Origin: JACQAI01 sp035507915
Lineage (GTDB): Bacteria; Pseudomonadota; Alphaproteobacteria; Elsterales; Elsteraceae
DNA length: 14,445 nt
Assembly (NCBI GenBank): GCA_035507915.1
Contig: DATJNS010000157.1
Coordinates: forward strand, 1-14,445
Direction: 5' to 3'
Under the pieces are notes generated by a model. It was not told the origin of the DNA. It saw only the letters and a program-made list of their open reading frames with translations, and ran no database searches. Of the stretch, positions 6,108 to 13,445 are shown piece after piece (position 1 is the stretch's first letter; each line of letters opens with the position of its first letter). Both the position numbers and the translations under genes were made by a program.

Positions 6108-7184
6108 TTACGCCGTCGGGCGGCGGTGGCCGCCGTCGAAATGCGGCGCGACCTCGGCCATGAAGCGCGCCATCTCGTCCTTGACCTGGCCGTGCGGCTT
6201 GAGGCCGACGTTGAAATAGAGGATCACCTCGCCGAAGCCGGCGGCCTCGACCTTCTTCAGGACGTCGACCATGCGCTGCGGCGCGCCGAGCAGCACCGAG
6301 TTCTCGGTCAGGTCCTCGGGCCGCACCTTGGTGAGCCGATCGACCAGATCGACGAAATAGCGATAGCTCGGCGGCGCGGTCTTGGGATCGCCCGGGAACG
6401 CCGGGATCACGCACTCGCGGTAGTAGCGGATCTGGCGCGCGCGCTGCGCCGCCTCGACCGCCGGATCGTCGGCGAAATGCGTGAAATAGCTGCACATCAG
6501 GCGCCCGGGTTTGGTGCCGGCCTCGGCGCAGCAGGCGTGATAGAGCTCGGCAACCTGTTTCAGGCCGCCGAAGCTGAGCGCCGCCGCGAACGGCGCCACC
6601 ACCAGCCCGCAGCCGAGCCGCGCCGCGAGCTCGATCGACGGTTTGGAGAACGACGCGACGAAGGTCGGGATCGGCGTCTGCACCGGCTGCGGCGTGATGC
6701 GCACGTCGTCGAACTGATAGTACTTGCCGTGATGGGAGATGCGCTCGCCGCCGGCGCTCCACAGCCGGCGCACGACCGCCATGCCCTCCTCGAAGATCGC
6801 CTGGTTGTCGGTGAAATCGACCTTGAAGGGCTCGTACTCGCGCCGATCGTAGCCGCGCCCGGCCGCCCAATCGACGCGGCCGTTCGACAACAGGTCGAGC
6901 GTCGCCCACTGCTCGGCGACCTTGATGGGATGGTGCAGCGGCAACACCGTCACGGCGGGCGCGAGCCGGATGCGCCGGGTGCGCGCCGCGACGGCGGCGA
7001 GCACGATGTCGGGGCACGACAGCACGCCGAGCGAGTTGAAATGGTGCTCGCCAACCCATGCCGAATGCATACCGAGCGCCTCGGCGTAGATCGCCTCGTC
7101 GAGGATGTCGGCGACGAACTGATTGGCGGTGCGCGGATTGTCCGCGTAGTGATTGTCGCTGAGCGTGAAGTAGCCGAACTCCAT
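6108..7184 (-). CDS. LLM-class flavin-dependent oxidoreductase (bacterial luciferase-like)
   Basis: A 358-residue cytoplasmic flavoenzyme of the luciferase-like monooxygenase superfamily, which uses FMN or F420. Typical motifs are FTLSDNHY at the start, AEALGMHSAWVGEHHFNSLGVLSCPDIVLAAVAART (about 34-69), RIRLAPAVTVLPLHHPIKVAEQWATLDLLSNGRVDWAAGRGYDRREYEPF, and RITPQPVQTPIPTFVASFSKPSIELAARLG. The EHH stretch and the H-P-x-K-V-A-E-Q motif are characteristic of the LuxA/alkanal-monooxygenase-like branch. The ATG follows GGAGG by six bases. The substrate is unknown. Although SsuD, which works with SsuABC, is also an LLM enzyme, this one is in another branch and on the strand opposite the importer, so a sulfonate role is not supported. 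Confidence 0.92.
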   Translation of the reverse strand: MEFGYFTLSDNHYADNPRTANQFVADILDEAIYAEALGMHSAWVGEHHFNSLGVLSCPDIVLAAVAARTRRIRLAPAVTVLPLHHPIKVAEQWATLDLLSNGRVDWAAGRGYDRREYEPFKVDFTDNQAIFEEGMAVVRRLWSAGGERISHHGKYYQFDDVRITPQPVQTPIPTFVASFSKPSIELAARLGCGLVVAPFAAALSFGGLKQVAELYHACCAEAGTKPGRLMCSYFTHFADDPAVEAAQRARQIRYYRECVIPAFPGDPKTAPPSYRYFVDLVDRLTKVRPEDLTENSVLLGAPQRMVDVLKKVEAAGFGEVILYFNVGLKPHGQVKDEMARFMAEVAPHFDGGHRRPTA

Positions 7185-7314
7185 CTCTGCCTCCGGTCTG
7201 CCACTCCAGCTTAGCTTACGTCATCTCGTTGCAAGCGCAGCGAAGCAATCCAGAGGGCGACCCATAGCGTGGCGGGACGCGTGCCGCACCTTGGCTGGGG
7301 GTCACCGACACCTT

Positions 7315-7328
7315 AGTGCAATCGCACT
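7315..7328. repeat. Short inverted repeat in the LLM/egtD divergent region
   Basis: AGTGC (7315-7319) and GCACT (7324-7328) flank AATC. It lies between the divergent LLM and egtD genes, about 110 bases before the egtD start, and could be an operator. Nothing else recognisable was found in the 254-base region 7185-7438. Confidence 0.25.
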
Positions 7329-7438
7329 TCTCCCTGTGGTGCGCCATATCCTCCCGCAGGTGTTGCCGCACGGCGAGTTGGTCGCCACGCGACCGACGCG
7401 CTGGCGGATCAGCGGCAGAGACTCGCAGAGGATATCCG

Positions 7439-8398
7439 ATGGACGCCCGTCTCGCCCACATCGGACCGGCTCAGGCCCCGTCCGGCAACAGCTTCGCAGA
7501 AGCGCTTCTCATCGGCTTGGCCAAGAAGCCGAAGGAGATCGCCTGCAAGTATTTCTATGACGAGACCGGTTCGCGCCTGTTCGATCAGATCTGCGAACTC
7601 CCCGAATACTACCAGACCCGCACCGAAATGGCGCTGTTGCAGCGTCACGCGTCCGAGATGGCGGTGCTGATGGGCTCGGACGTCGAGATCGTGGAGTTCG
7701 GCGCCGGATCGCTGCGCAAGGTACGCCTGCTGCTCGATGCCCTGAAAAGTCCCCGCGCCTATACCCCGGTGGATATTTCTGGCGATTATCTGGCCGACAA
7801 GGTGCGCACGCTGGGTGCGGACTACGCCGGGCTGATCCTGCGCCCGCTGGTGGCCGATTTCACCGTGCCGACGACCATCCCGACGTTGCCGGGCCGGCCG
7901 CGCCGCGCCGGATTTTTTCCGGGCAGTACGATCGGCAATTTCAAGCCCGATGCCGCGATCGCCCTGCTGAGGCGCCTGCGCGGCATGCTCGATGGCGGCG
8001 GCCTGCTGGTCGGCGTCGATCTGGTGAAAGACCCGGCGCGCCTGCATGCTGCCTACAACGACACGGCCGGCATCACCGCGACGTTCAACAAGAACCTGCT
8101 GATGCGGGCCAATCGCGAGCTGGGAACCGATTTCGATCCCGACGCCTTCGCCCATTACGCGCCATACAATCCATTGGCGCGCCGGATCGAGATGTATCTC
8201 GTTTCGCTCAGGCGCCAGAGCGTCACGGTGGGCGACCAGCGTTTCGATTTCGCGCAGGGCGAGCCGGTGCACACCGAAGACAGCTACAAATACACGATCG
8301 AAAGCTTCCGCGAGCTGGCGGCACGTGCCGGCTTCAGTCCGCGCGCGGTATGGACCGACCCGGAGCGTCTGCTGTCGGTCCACTGGCTGGAGGGCTGA
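7439..8398 (+). CDS. egtD: L-histidine N-alpha-methyltransferase EgtD (ergothioneine biosynthesis)
   Basis: A 319-residue SAM-dependent enzyme that trimethylates histidine to hercynine, the first step of ergothioneine synthesis in the cytoplasm. Family residues are in place: YFYDETGSRLFDQICELPEYYQTRTE (38-63), SAM site EFGAGS (86-91) and D112 in PVDIS, FFPGSTIGNF with N167, AYND with Y206, M252, and TEDSYKYT with E280 and S282. These correspond to the histidine-binding N166, Y206, E282 and S284 of mycobacterial EgtD. I chose the ATG at 7439, which has AGAGGA six bases upstream; the open frame extends 41 codons further but that stretch is unconserved in appearance. No egtB, its usual pathway partner, is adjacent. 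The SnoaL-like gene follows after 4 bases. Confidence 0.94.
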   Translation: MDARLAHIGPAQAPSGNSFAEALLIGLAKKPKEIACKYFYDETGSRLFDQICELPEYYQTRTEMALLQRHASEMAVLMGSDVEIVEFGAGSLRKVRLLLDALKSPRAYTPVDISGDYLADKVRTLGADYAGLILRPLVADFTVPTTIPTLPGRPRRAGFFPGSTIGNFKPDAAIALLRRLRGMLDGGGLLVGVDLVKDPARLHAAYNDTAGITATFNKNLLMRANRELGTDFDPDAFAHYAPYNPLARRIEMYLVSLRRQSVTVGDQRFDFAQGEPVHTEDSYKYTIESFRELAARAGFSPRAVWTDPERLLSVHWLEG

Positions 8399-8402
8399 CC
8401 CG

Positions 8403-8786
8403 ATGACGGACGATCGGGACCGCCGGACGGCGCTCGAGCGCCACTGGGGCGCGTCCGACCTGAGCGACTTCGCGGTCGAGCACGAGATCTATCGCGACGA
8501 CGCGGTCCTGCACTATCCGCAGTCCGGCGAACGTATCCGCGGCCGCCGAAACATCGAGGAGAGCCGGAGGGTCCAGCCGAACCGAAAGCGCTTCACCGTC
8601 CAGCGCATCGTCGGGACCGGCGATCTCTGGGTCACCGAATTCGTGCTGCGCTACGACGGCGCGCCGTCTTATGCCGTGAGCATCATGGAGTTCAGCGACG
8701 ACAAGGTCGTCCACGAGACGCAGTATTTCTGCGATCCGTTCGACCCGGGCCCCTCGCGCGCGCATCTGGTCGACGTCGAGCCCTGA
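8403..8786 (+). CDS. SnoaL/NTF2-like small protein
   Basis: A 127-residue soluble protein with the pattern of the NTF2-like/SnoaL superfamily: an N-terminal helix with ALERHWGASD, IYRDDAVLHYPQSGERIRGRRNIEESRR, then strands VQRIVGTGDLWVTEFVLRYDG, SYAVSIMEFSDDKVVHETQYFCDPFD. The cone-shaped fold is used both by enzymes and by ligand-binding proteins, so the activity is not readable. The ATG at 8403 has GGAGGG about 10 bases upstream, inside the end of egtD; the gap to the egtD stop is 4 bases, so the genes are very probably cotranscribed. A link to ergothioneine metabolism is inferred from position only. Confidence 0.85.
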   Translation: MTDDRDRRTALERHWGASDLSDFAVEHEIYRDDAVLHYPQSGERIRGRRNIEESRRVQPNRKRFTVQRIVGTGDLWVTEFVLRYDGAPSYAVSIMEFSDDKVVHETQYFCDPFDPGPSRAHLVDVEP

Positions 8787-8802
8787 CGCGCGCCGCCGCG
8801 CG
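8787..8802 (+). terminator. Possible GC-only hairpin after the SnoaL-like gene
   Basis: Arms CGCGCG (8787-8792) and CGCGCG (8797-8802) flank CCGC directly after the stop codon. It could end the egtD transcript. It has no T-tract, and alternating CG is common in this DNA, so support is weak. Confidence 0.25.
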
Positions 8803-8880
8803 CCAGCAATACCAATGTCCAATGGAAGCCCGGCGGTCGGGTGCCACCTGTAACCCGTTGAGTGGCTCCGTGAGGACATC

Positions 8881-9105
8881 ATGCTCGATTTCACACAGTC
8901 GTCCTTGGCGTCCGTCGGCCGGAGGCCGATGTTCCCGGCCAACCAGCTTCGCTTCGAGCAGAAGCGCCTGAAGGTGACCGTCGTCGTCACGTACGAAATC
9001 GCCTCCAACGAGGTGCGCGACGAGGTCGAACGGAATGTCGCCGACGCGCTGTCCGCGCTGGCGCTGCGCGGCAGACTGGAGACGGCCTACGAGGTGATCG
9101 GTTGA
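8881..9105 (+). CDS. Small protein of unknown function (74 aa)
   Basis: A 74-residue open frame starting at ATG, with GAGGA placed five bases upstream. I do not recognise a family. The first third is polar and basic; the rest alternates a strand (RLKVTVVVTYEIASN) with a helix rich in charged residues and alanine (VRDEVERNVADALSALALRGRLETAYEVIG), suggesting a compact alpha/beta fold. No signal peptide or membrane segment is seen. Its TGA overlaps a downstream ATG at 9105 by one base, and the winged-helix gene begins within 10-50 bases, so it is probably part of the same transcript and may work with that regulator. Coding status rests on the ribosome binding site and gene spacing. Confidence 0.6.
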   Translation: MLDFTQSSLASVGRRPMFPANQLRFEQKRLKVTVVVTYEIASNEVRDEVERNVADALSALALRGRLETAYEVIG

Positions 9106-9112
9106 TGCGCGA

Positions 9113-9535
9113 GTGCCGGAAGCCTGGCACCGCGCCGCGGTGCGCCGCTTGACCGCCCCAGAACTGCGCATTCCCCCGAGGCGCGAGGTTGGGACTGGTG
9201 TCGCTCGGCCCGAGCCGGGGCGTGCCGGTTGGACGATCGATTTCGAGCATCGCCGGCTGACGGCGAACGCCGGCAAGATCGTCCACCTGACCCACGCCGA
9301 GTGGCGGATCCTGATCCTCCTGGCCGGTCATCCGCACCAACCCATCACGCGCGACCGGTTGATGATGGCGGCGGTCTGCCGAGGCTGGTCGCCGCTGGAT
9401 CGCAGCATCGATGTCCACATCAGCAACCTCCGACGGAAGCTCGATACGGACCCCCAGCAGCCGAGCCTGATCCGCGCGGTCCGCGGGGTCGGCTACATGT
9501 TCGTTCCCGACGGATCCGATTGGACGATCGCCTGA
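9113..9535 (+). CDS. OmpR/PhoB-type winged-helix DNA-binding protein without receiver domain
   Basis: A protein of up to 140 residues whose only recognisable domain is a C-terminal winged helix (Trans_reg_C), residues about 40-131: GWTIDFEHRRLTANAGKIVHLTHAEWRILILLA, the recognition helix RSIDVHISNLRRKLD, and the wing SLIRAVRGVGYMFVP. Response regulators carry an N-terminal receiver of about 120 residues; here there are only about 40 poorly ordered residues, so phosphorylation of this protein is not expected. The start is uncertain: GTG at 9113 has no good ribosome site, and TTG at 9149 overlaps the stop of a 15-codon frame that starts at 9105 with GAGGTGA seven bases before it. It probably regulates transcription of this cluster or of distant genes. 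Confidence 0.85.
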   Translation: MPEAWHRAAVRRLTAPELRIPPRREVGTGVARPEPGRAGWTIDFEHRRLTANAGKIVHLTHAEWRILILLAGHPHQPITRDRLMMAAVCRGWSPLDRSIDVHISNLRRKLDTDPQQPSLIRAVRGVGYMFVPDGSDWTIA

Positions 9536-9562
9536 TCAACAGACGGCACGGAGGGCCGGACC

Positions 9563-10342
9563 ATGATGCTGCAGGATAAGGTTGCCATCGTCACGGGTGC
9601 CGCGAGCGGCATCGGCAAAGCGATCGCGCAGATCTACGTGGCTCACGGCGCCAAGGTCGCCATTGCGGGCATCGACGGCAAGGCGGCCGACGCGGCGGCG
9701 CGCGAGATCGATCCGAGCGGTCGCCGCGCGGTGGGCGTCGCCATGGACGTCACCGATGAGCGGCAGGTCGAGGCCGGCACCGCCGCCGTGATCGAGACGT
9801 TCGGCCGGCTCGATGTCCTCGTCAGCAACGCGGGAATCCAGATCGTCTCGCCGGTCGTCGAATTCGAGTTCGCCAAGTGGAAGACGATGCTGGCGGTCCA
9901 CCTCGACGGCGCCTTCCTTACCACACGCGCGGCGCTGCGCCAGATGTACAAGCAGAAGGCCGGCACCGTCATCTACATGGGCTCGGTGCACTCGAAGGAG
10001 GCGTCGCTCCTGAAGGCGCCCTACGTGACGGCGAAGCACGGGCTGATCGGCCTCGCCAAGGTGGTCGCGAAGGAGGGCGCGCCCTACGGCGTGCGGTCGA
10101 ACGTCATCTGCCCAGGCTTCGTCCGCACCCCGCTGGTCGACAAGCAGATCCCCGAGCAAGCAAAAGCTCTCGGCATCTCCGAGGCGGAGGTCGTCAAGAC
10201 CATCATGCTCAAGGAAACCGTCGACGGCGAGTTCACCACCGTGCAGGACGTCGCCGAGACCGCGCTGTTTCTCGCCGGGTTTCCATCCAACGCACTGACC
10301 GGGCAGTCCATCGTGGTCAGCCACGGATGGTTCATGCAGTGA
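9563..10342 (+). CDS. Short-chain dehydrogenase, 3-hydroxybutyrate dehydrogenase type
   Basis: A 259-residue SDR. It has the NAD(P) motif TGAASGIG (11-18), the structural NAG motif (89-91) and the catalytic S141, Y154 and K158 in MGSVHSKEASLLKAPYVTAKHG. The region PGFVRTPLVDKQIPEQAKALGI and the C-terminus SIVVSHGWFMQ are typical of bacterial 3-hydroxybutyrate dehydrogenases, which oxidise 3-hydroxybutyrate to acetoacetate, linking polyhydroxybutyrate breakdown to central metabolism. H113 sits where many SDRs have the tetrad Asn; I recall the same His in this subgroup. ATG 9563 has GGAGGG seven bases upstream. It starts 27 bases after the winged-helix gene, so the three genes 8881-10342 may be one operon. 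Substrate assignment is by similarity only. Confidence 0.85.
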   Translation: MMLQDKVAIVTGAASGIGKAIAQIYVAHGAKVAIAGIDGKAADAAAREIDPSGRRAVGVAMDVTDERQVEAGTAAVIETFGRLDVLVSNAGIQIVSPVVEFEFAKWKTMLAVHLDGAFLTTRAALRQMYKQKAGTVIYMGSVHSKEASLLKAPYVTAKHGLIGLAKVVAKEGAPYGVRSNVICPGFVRTPLVDKQIPEQAKALGISEAEVVKTIMLKETVDGEFTTVQDVAETALFLAGFPSNALTGQSIVVSHGWFMQ

Positions 10343-10385
10343 GGCATGAGCGCTGTCGTGGAACCACTTCGCGGCATCTGATGCG

Positions 10386-11198
10386 TCACGCAGAGCGGGA
10401 GTGTCGTGAGGACCGGCCCCGTTTCGAGCCCGATGCAGCTGCGCCTGGACGCTCACCCCGATGCGCCGTCCCGTGTGACGGCAGAACGAACTGAAATACG
10501 GCGCCGCGCGGCACCCTGGCTGCCGCCCACAATCGTCCTCCATGTGCTTCGATGATCGACCGAGAGATCGGCAGACCTATCCCCAACCCGTTCGGTTTGG
10601 TCGTGTAAAAAGCCTCGAAGACGCGCTCGATGTTCGCCGGAGCCAGCCCCGGGCCGGAATCGCGCAGCCGGACGAGAACGCCGTCCGCCCCGACTCTCCT
10701 GGTGCTGATCAGCAGCTCACGAGGGCCCTCGCCGCCCGCGCTCATGGCTCCGACCGCATTGATGACCAGGTTCAGGACGACCTGCTGCAGCTGGACCCGA
10801 TCCCCTCGAACGAGCGGCAAGCGTTTCGCGAGATGCGTTCGAACCGAGACACCGTGTCTGAGTATTTCATCCTGCGTGAACGCAATCGTATCGACGACGG
10901 CTTGGTTGATATCCAGGTCCTCCCGCTGCGGTGCCTCCTTCTTGAAGAGGGCGCGGATCCCATTGACGATGTCGCTGGCGCGATTGGTATCCCTCACGAC
11001 ACGACCCAGCGCCTGACGAACATTCTCGAGATCGGGTGACTGGGCGGACAGCCCGCGCAGTGCGGTTTGCGCGTTGATGAGCGCCGCCCCGATCGGCTGC
11101 GCGACTTCATGGGTGATCGACGCGGACAGGCGCTCGATCACGATGAGACGGCTGGCACGCGTCAATTCCTGCTGCGCATCGGATCGTCGTGATTTCAT
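10386..11198 (-). CDS. Sensor-less histidine kinase (HisKA + HATPase_c)
   Basis: A 270-residue cytoplasmic histidine kinase consisting only of the transmitter. The H-box is LSASITHEVAQP with phosphorylatable H30; the ATPase domain has the N-box NLVINAVGAM (N147), G1 RDSGPGL (D180), the F-box-like FEAFYTTK and G2 GLGIGL (204-209), so catalysis looks intact. Unlike common relatives it has no PAS, GAF or membrane segment; only about 20 residues of linker precede the dimerisation helix. I chose the ATG at 11198 because AGGAGG lies six bases upstream; the frame is open to a distant ATG at 11288, but with no ribosome site. The last 30 residues are low-complexity and basic. It is the last gene of the leftward signalling cluster and converges with the SDR gene. 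Confidence 0.88.
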   Translation of the reverse strand: MKSRRSDAQQELTRASRLIVIERLSASITHEVAQPIGAALINAQTALRGLSAQSPDLENVRQALGRVVRDTNRASDIVNGIRALFKKEAPQREDLDINQAVVDTIAFTQDEILRHGVSVRTHLAKRLPLVRGDRVQLQQVVLNLVINAVGAMSAGGEGPRELLISTRRVGADGVLVRLRDSGPGLAPANIERVFEAFYTTKPNGLGIGLPISRSIIEAHGGRLWAAARVPRGAVFQFVLPSHGTAHRGERPGAAASGSKRGRSSRHSRSA

Positions 11199-11463
11199 GC
11201 CTGCCTCCTCTCTACGGACGACACCGACCAACATCGACCGGTCTAGCCTCTCATTGGAGAATGGCGACAGCGTGCCGGCTTTCCGCACACCCGGCCATCG
11301 AACCTTGGATGGAATGCGGTCATATCAAGGTTTGATCGGTGCACTGCACATCGCGGGAGAACCTGGCTCCATCGAGGCCGCCGACTGAAAGGTCAATCCG
11401 CCCGAGCAGAAACGGCTTGACGGGACCCGTCACGAGCCGCCGATGGCGCCGACCGATGGTGAG
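11199..11463. other. Gap between the two histidine kinase genes
   Basis: I find no gene and no remnant of a sensor domain here. Two dyads are visible: ATCAA-GGT-TTGAT at 11324-11336 and TGACGGG-A-CCCGTCA at 11418-11432. The second lies about 30 bases after the end of the GAF kinase gene and may act as a transcript-end or operator structure. Confidence 0.4.
11418..11432. repeat. Perfect 15-nt dyad after the GAF kinase gene
   Basis: TGACGGG and CCCGTCA flank a single central A. It is 31 bases downstream of the stop of the leftward GAF histidine kinase and about 220 bases upstream of the sensor-less kinase start. The centre is too tight for a normal hairpin unless the inner pairs open, so an operator is as likely as a terminator. 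Confidence 0.35.
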
Positions 11464-12880
11464 CTATTCTGCCCGGCGCGTCAGAAAATCGATGCTGAAG
11501 CGGGCCCCTCGAAGGGCGGAATTGTTGTCGGCACGAACGCGGCCGCCATGAGCTTCGACGATGGACTGACAGATCGCCAAGCCCATCCCCATGCCGGTGT
11601 CTTTGGTCGTGAAGAACCGGTCGAAAAGACGGGGGAGATGTTCCGGATCGATGCCCGGGCCGCTGTCCTCGATGGTGCAGCACACCGTCTCAGGATCCAA
11701 AAGCAGGGTCCGGATGGCGATGCAGCGGTCCGCGGGTGCAACCTGCGCCATCGCTTGGACGGCATTGAGGGCCAAATTGACGACGACCTGCGCGAGCTGG
11801 ATGCAGTCTCCCACGATTTGGGGCAACTCATCCGCGAGTTGGAGGGATACGGCGACCTCTTTCAGCAGCAGCTCATGGCGCAGGAAGCTCAGCGACTCAT
11901 AGATGACGTCATCGATCGACAACAGCTCCTGCTCGGGCGCGCGCTGGCTCGCCATGTCGCGCGTGCATTCGATGATCTCGGAGGCCCGACGCGCGTCGGC
12001 GATCACGCGGCGTGCGGGCCCGTCCGATGTCTGGCTCGTCACGCGCCAGCCAACGCAGACTGGACTCGGCATTCGTGACGATCGCGGCGAGGGGCTGATT
12101 GACTTCGTGGGCGATCGAGGCCGTCAATACGCCGAGGCTCGAGAGCCTGGCGGCCTCTGCCAATTGCCCGTTCCGCTGCTCCAGCTCTCGAGTCCTGACC
12201 TGAACTTCCGCCTCCAGATTGTCGGTCAATTCGCGAAGCTCTGCTTGCGCCTTTTCACGCGTGGCGATTTCCGATTTCAGATCGTCGATGGCCTCGACGG
12301 TCTGGTACGCGGCCGACGCGAAGCGACCCATGCTCTCGAGCAACCTCTGGTCCTCGGCGTCGAATTTTCGATGATCGCGATGGGAGATCGCCCAAATCGT
12401 GCCGACCGATTTGCCGTTGACGAAGAAGGGAACCAGAAGCCCCTCTTCAGCCAGCGGCATCGCGCTGCTCAAGTATGGGTATCGGCGTTCCCAATGGGTG
12501 AACAGCATCGGGATGTTGCGGTCGAGGACGTCGCCGCATGGACCGAAGTCGCGCGGCGTACCGCCGCCGCGGTGCGGCTGCCAGGCGCCGGCGATGGCCG
12601 CCCAGTAGAACCGTTTGTTGTCTCTGGTCAACAGGCTGAGGCCCGCTGAACCCGCGTCCAGGATTTCGAGGACCTTGTCGGCCAGCGCTTGGAGAATCGT
12701 CTGTGGAGAGTCGCCGAACGAGATGACGAGTGCCTTGAGCGCGGCGTTCTCCTTCTCGTAATCCGGAGGGCGCGAGGGGCGATCGCGCAATGCCTCGGTA
12801 CAGAGGATTGATTCGAGGGGAGCGGCCGGCGTCGCCGCCCCCAGCGGAACGATGTCTTCCAGGTTTACGGGCTCGATCAT
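11464..12880 (-). pseudogene. GAF-domain sensor histidine kinase, frameshifted in the dimerisation domain
   Basis: Two overlapping frames together make one kinase of about 470 residues. Frame one (12880 down to 11909) holds a GAF domain (about residues 56-196, with FGPCGDVLDR and LLVPFFVNGKSVGTIWAISH), a coiled coil (about 197-245) and the H-box LTASIAHEVNQPLAA with H258. It stays in register to RDEPDIGRAR, then becomes arginine-rich nonsense. Frame two (ATG at 12072, stop at 11464) resumes with RRVIADARRASEII and contains the N-box NLALNAVQAM, G1 EDSGPGID and G2 GMGMGLAI. The switch lies at about 12010-12013. Relative to typical kinases the junction is about 8 bases short, though a single extra base would also explain it. 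No catalytic residue is lost, so this is a recent mutation or a sequence error. Confidence 0.85.
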
Positions 12881-12949
12881 CCTGCCGCCTTCGAGTGAGA
12901 TGTGGCGCGCGAAGATCCGTGGCGTTACGGCACCCGAAATGACCCGCGA

Positions 12950-13318
12950 TCAGTTTCCCAACGCTCGTTGTAGACAACCGATCAGAGCATCCGACTTGAA
13001 CGGCTTTTTGAGCAGACAACACGAGCCGCTCGCCGCGGCTTTGGTTTCCAGCCCGGGTTCTCTGACCGCCGTGACCATAATGACGGGGACCGGGGTGGAG
13101 CGCGACGCGAGCAACCGGCCGAGCTCAATTCCGCTCATGCCCCCCGGCATGTGAATGTCTGTGATGACGCAGTCGCAGGCGCCTTCCTCATCCGCAATGA
13201 ACTCTTCGGCGGATGCAAACTCCCGCGCGCCGTAGCCCAGCGAACGGAGCGACTCTGCAAGCGCCAGTCGAAATGACGCGTCATCATCGACGACCGCGAT
13301 CAGCGACTGCTTGGACAC
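12950..13318 (-). CDS. Single-domain response regulator (CheY-like receiver)
   Basis: A 122-residue receiver domain with no output domain. It has the acidic pocket VVDDDAS (D11-D13), the phosphoacceptor D54 in CVITDIHMPGGMSG, the conserved Thr in VIMVTAV and the Lys in LLKKPF. Such proteins pass phosphate between kinases and other partners or act by protein contact. I chose GTG at 13318, which has AAAGGA about eight bases upstream; an upstream GTG at 13360 is in frame but has no ribosome site and adds a proline-rich stretch. It lies 69 bases before the GAF kinase gene, its most likely partner, and 127 bases after the FixJ-like gene. All are on the same strand. Confidence 0.9.
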   Translation of the reverse strand: MSKQSLIAVVDDDASFRLALAESLRSLGYGAREFASAEEFIADEEGACDCVITDIHMPGGMSGIELGRLLASRSTPVPVIMVTAVREPGLETKAAASGSCCLLKKPFKSDALIGCLQRALGN

Positions 13319-13420
13319 ACATCGTCCTTTCCCGGATCCGGCCACAGGAGGGGGTGGCACGCATCACGAGTTACGAATACCCGCACGACCATCCTCTACG
13401 CCCGACGCGATGCTGAGAAC

Positions 13421-13434
13421 CATACACAAGTATG
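13421..13434. repeat. Short inverted repeat upstream of the single-domain receiver gene
   Basis: CATAC (13421-13425) and GTATG (13430-13434) flank ACAA. It lies in the 127-base gap between the FixJ-like gene and the receiver gene, about 103 bases before the receiver start, and might be a regulator site. Support is weak. Confidence 0.25.
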
Positions 13435-13445
13435 ATCCTGGCCTC

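Noticed and set aside
4811..7184. A sulfonate utilisation locus (SsuABC importer plus SsuD-like LLM monooxygenase)
   Set aside because: The LLM enzyme is on the opposite strand, belongs to the LuxA-like branch by its EHH and HPIKVAEQ motifs, and the importer has a nitrogen-type promoter.
7316..7438. A 41-codon N-terminal extension of EgtD
   Set aside because: The extension lacks a ribosome site and overlaps the inverted repeat; ATG 7439 has AGAGGA at the right distance and gives the normal family length.
11324..11336. ATCAA-GGT-TTGAT as an FNR/FixK site
   Set aside because: The half-sites are in the reverse order of the consensus (TTGAT must come first) and the spacer is three, not four.
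13355..13370. TGGCAC as a third sigma-54 promoter on the + strand
   Set aside because: There is no TTGC at the -12 position, and it points against the gene it overlaps.
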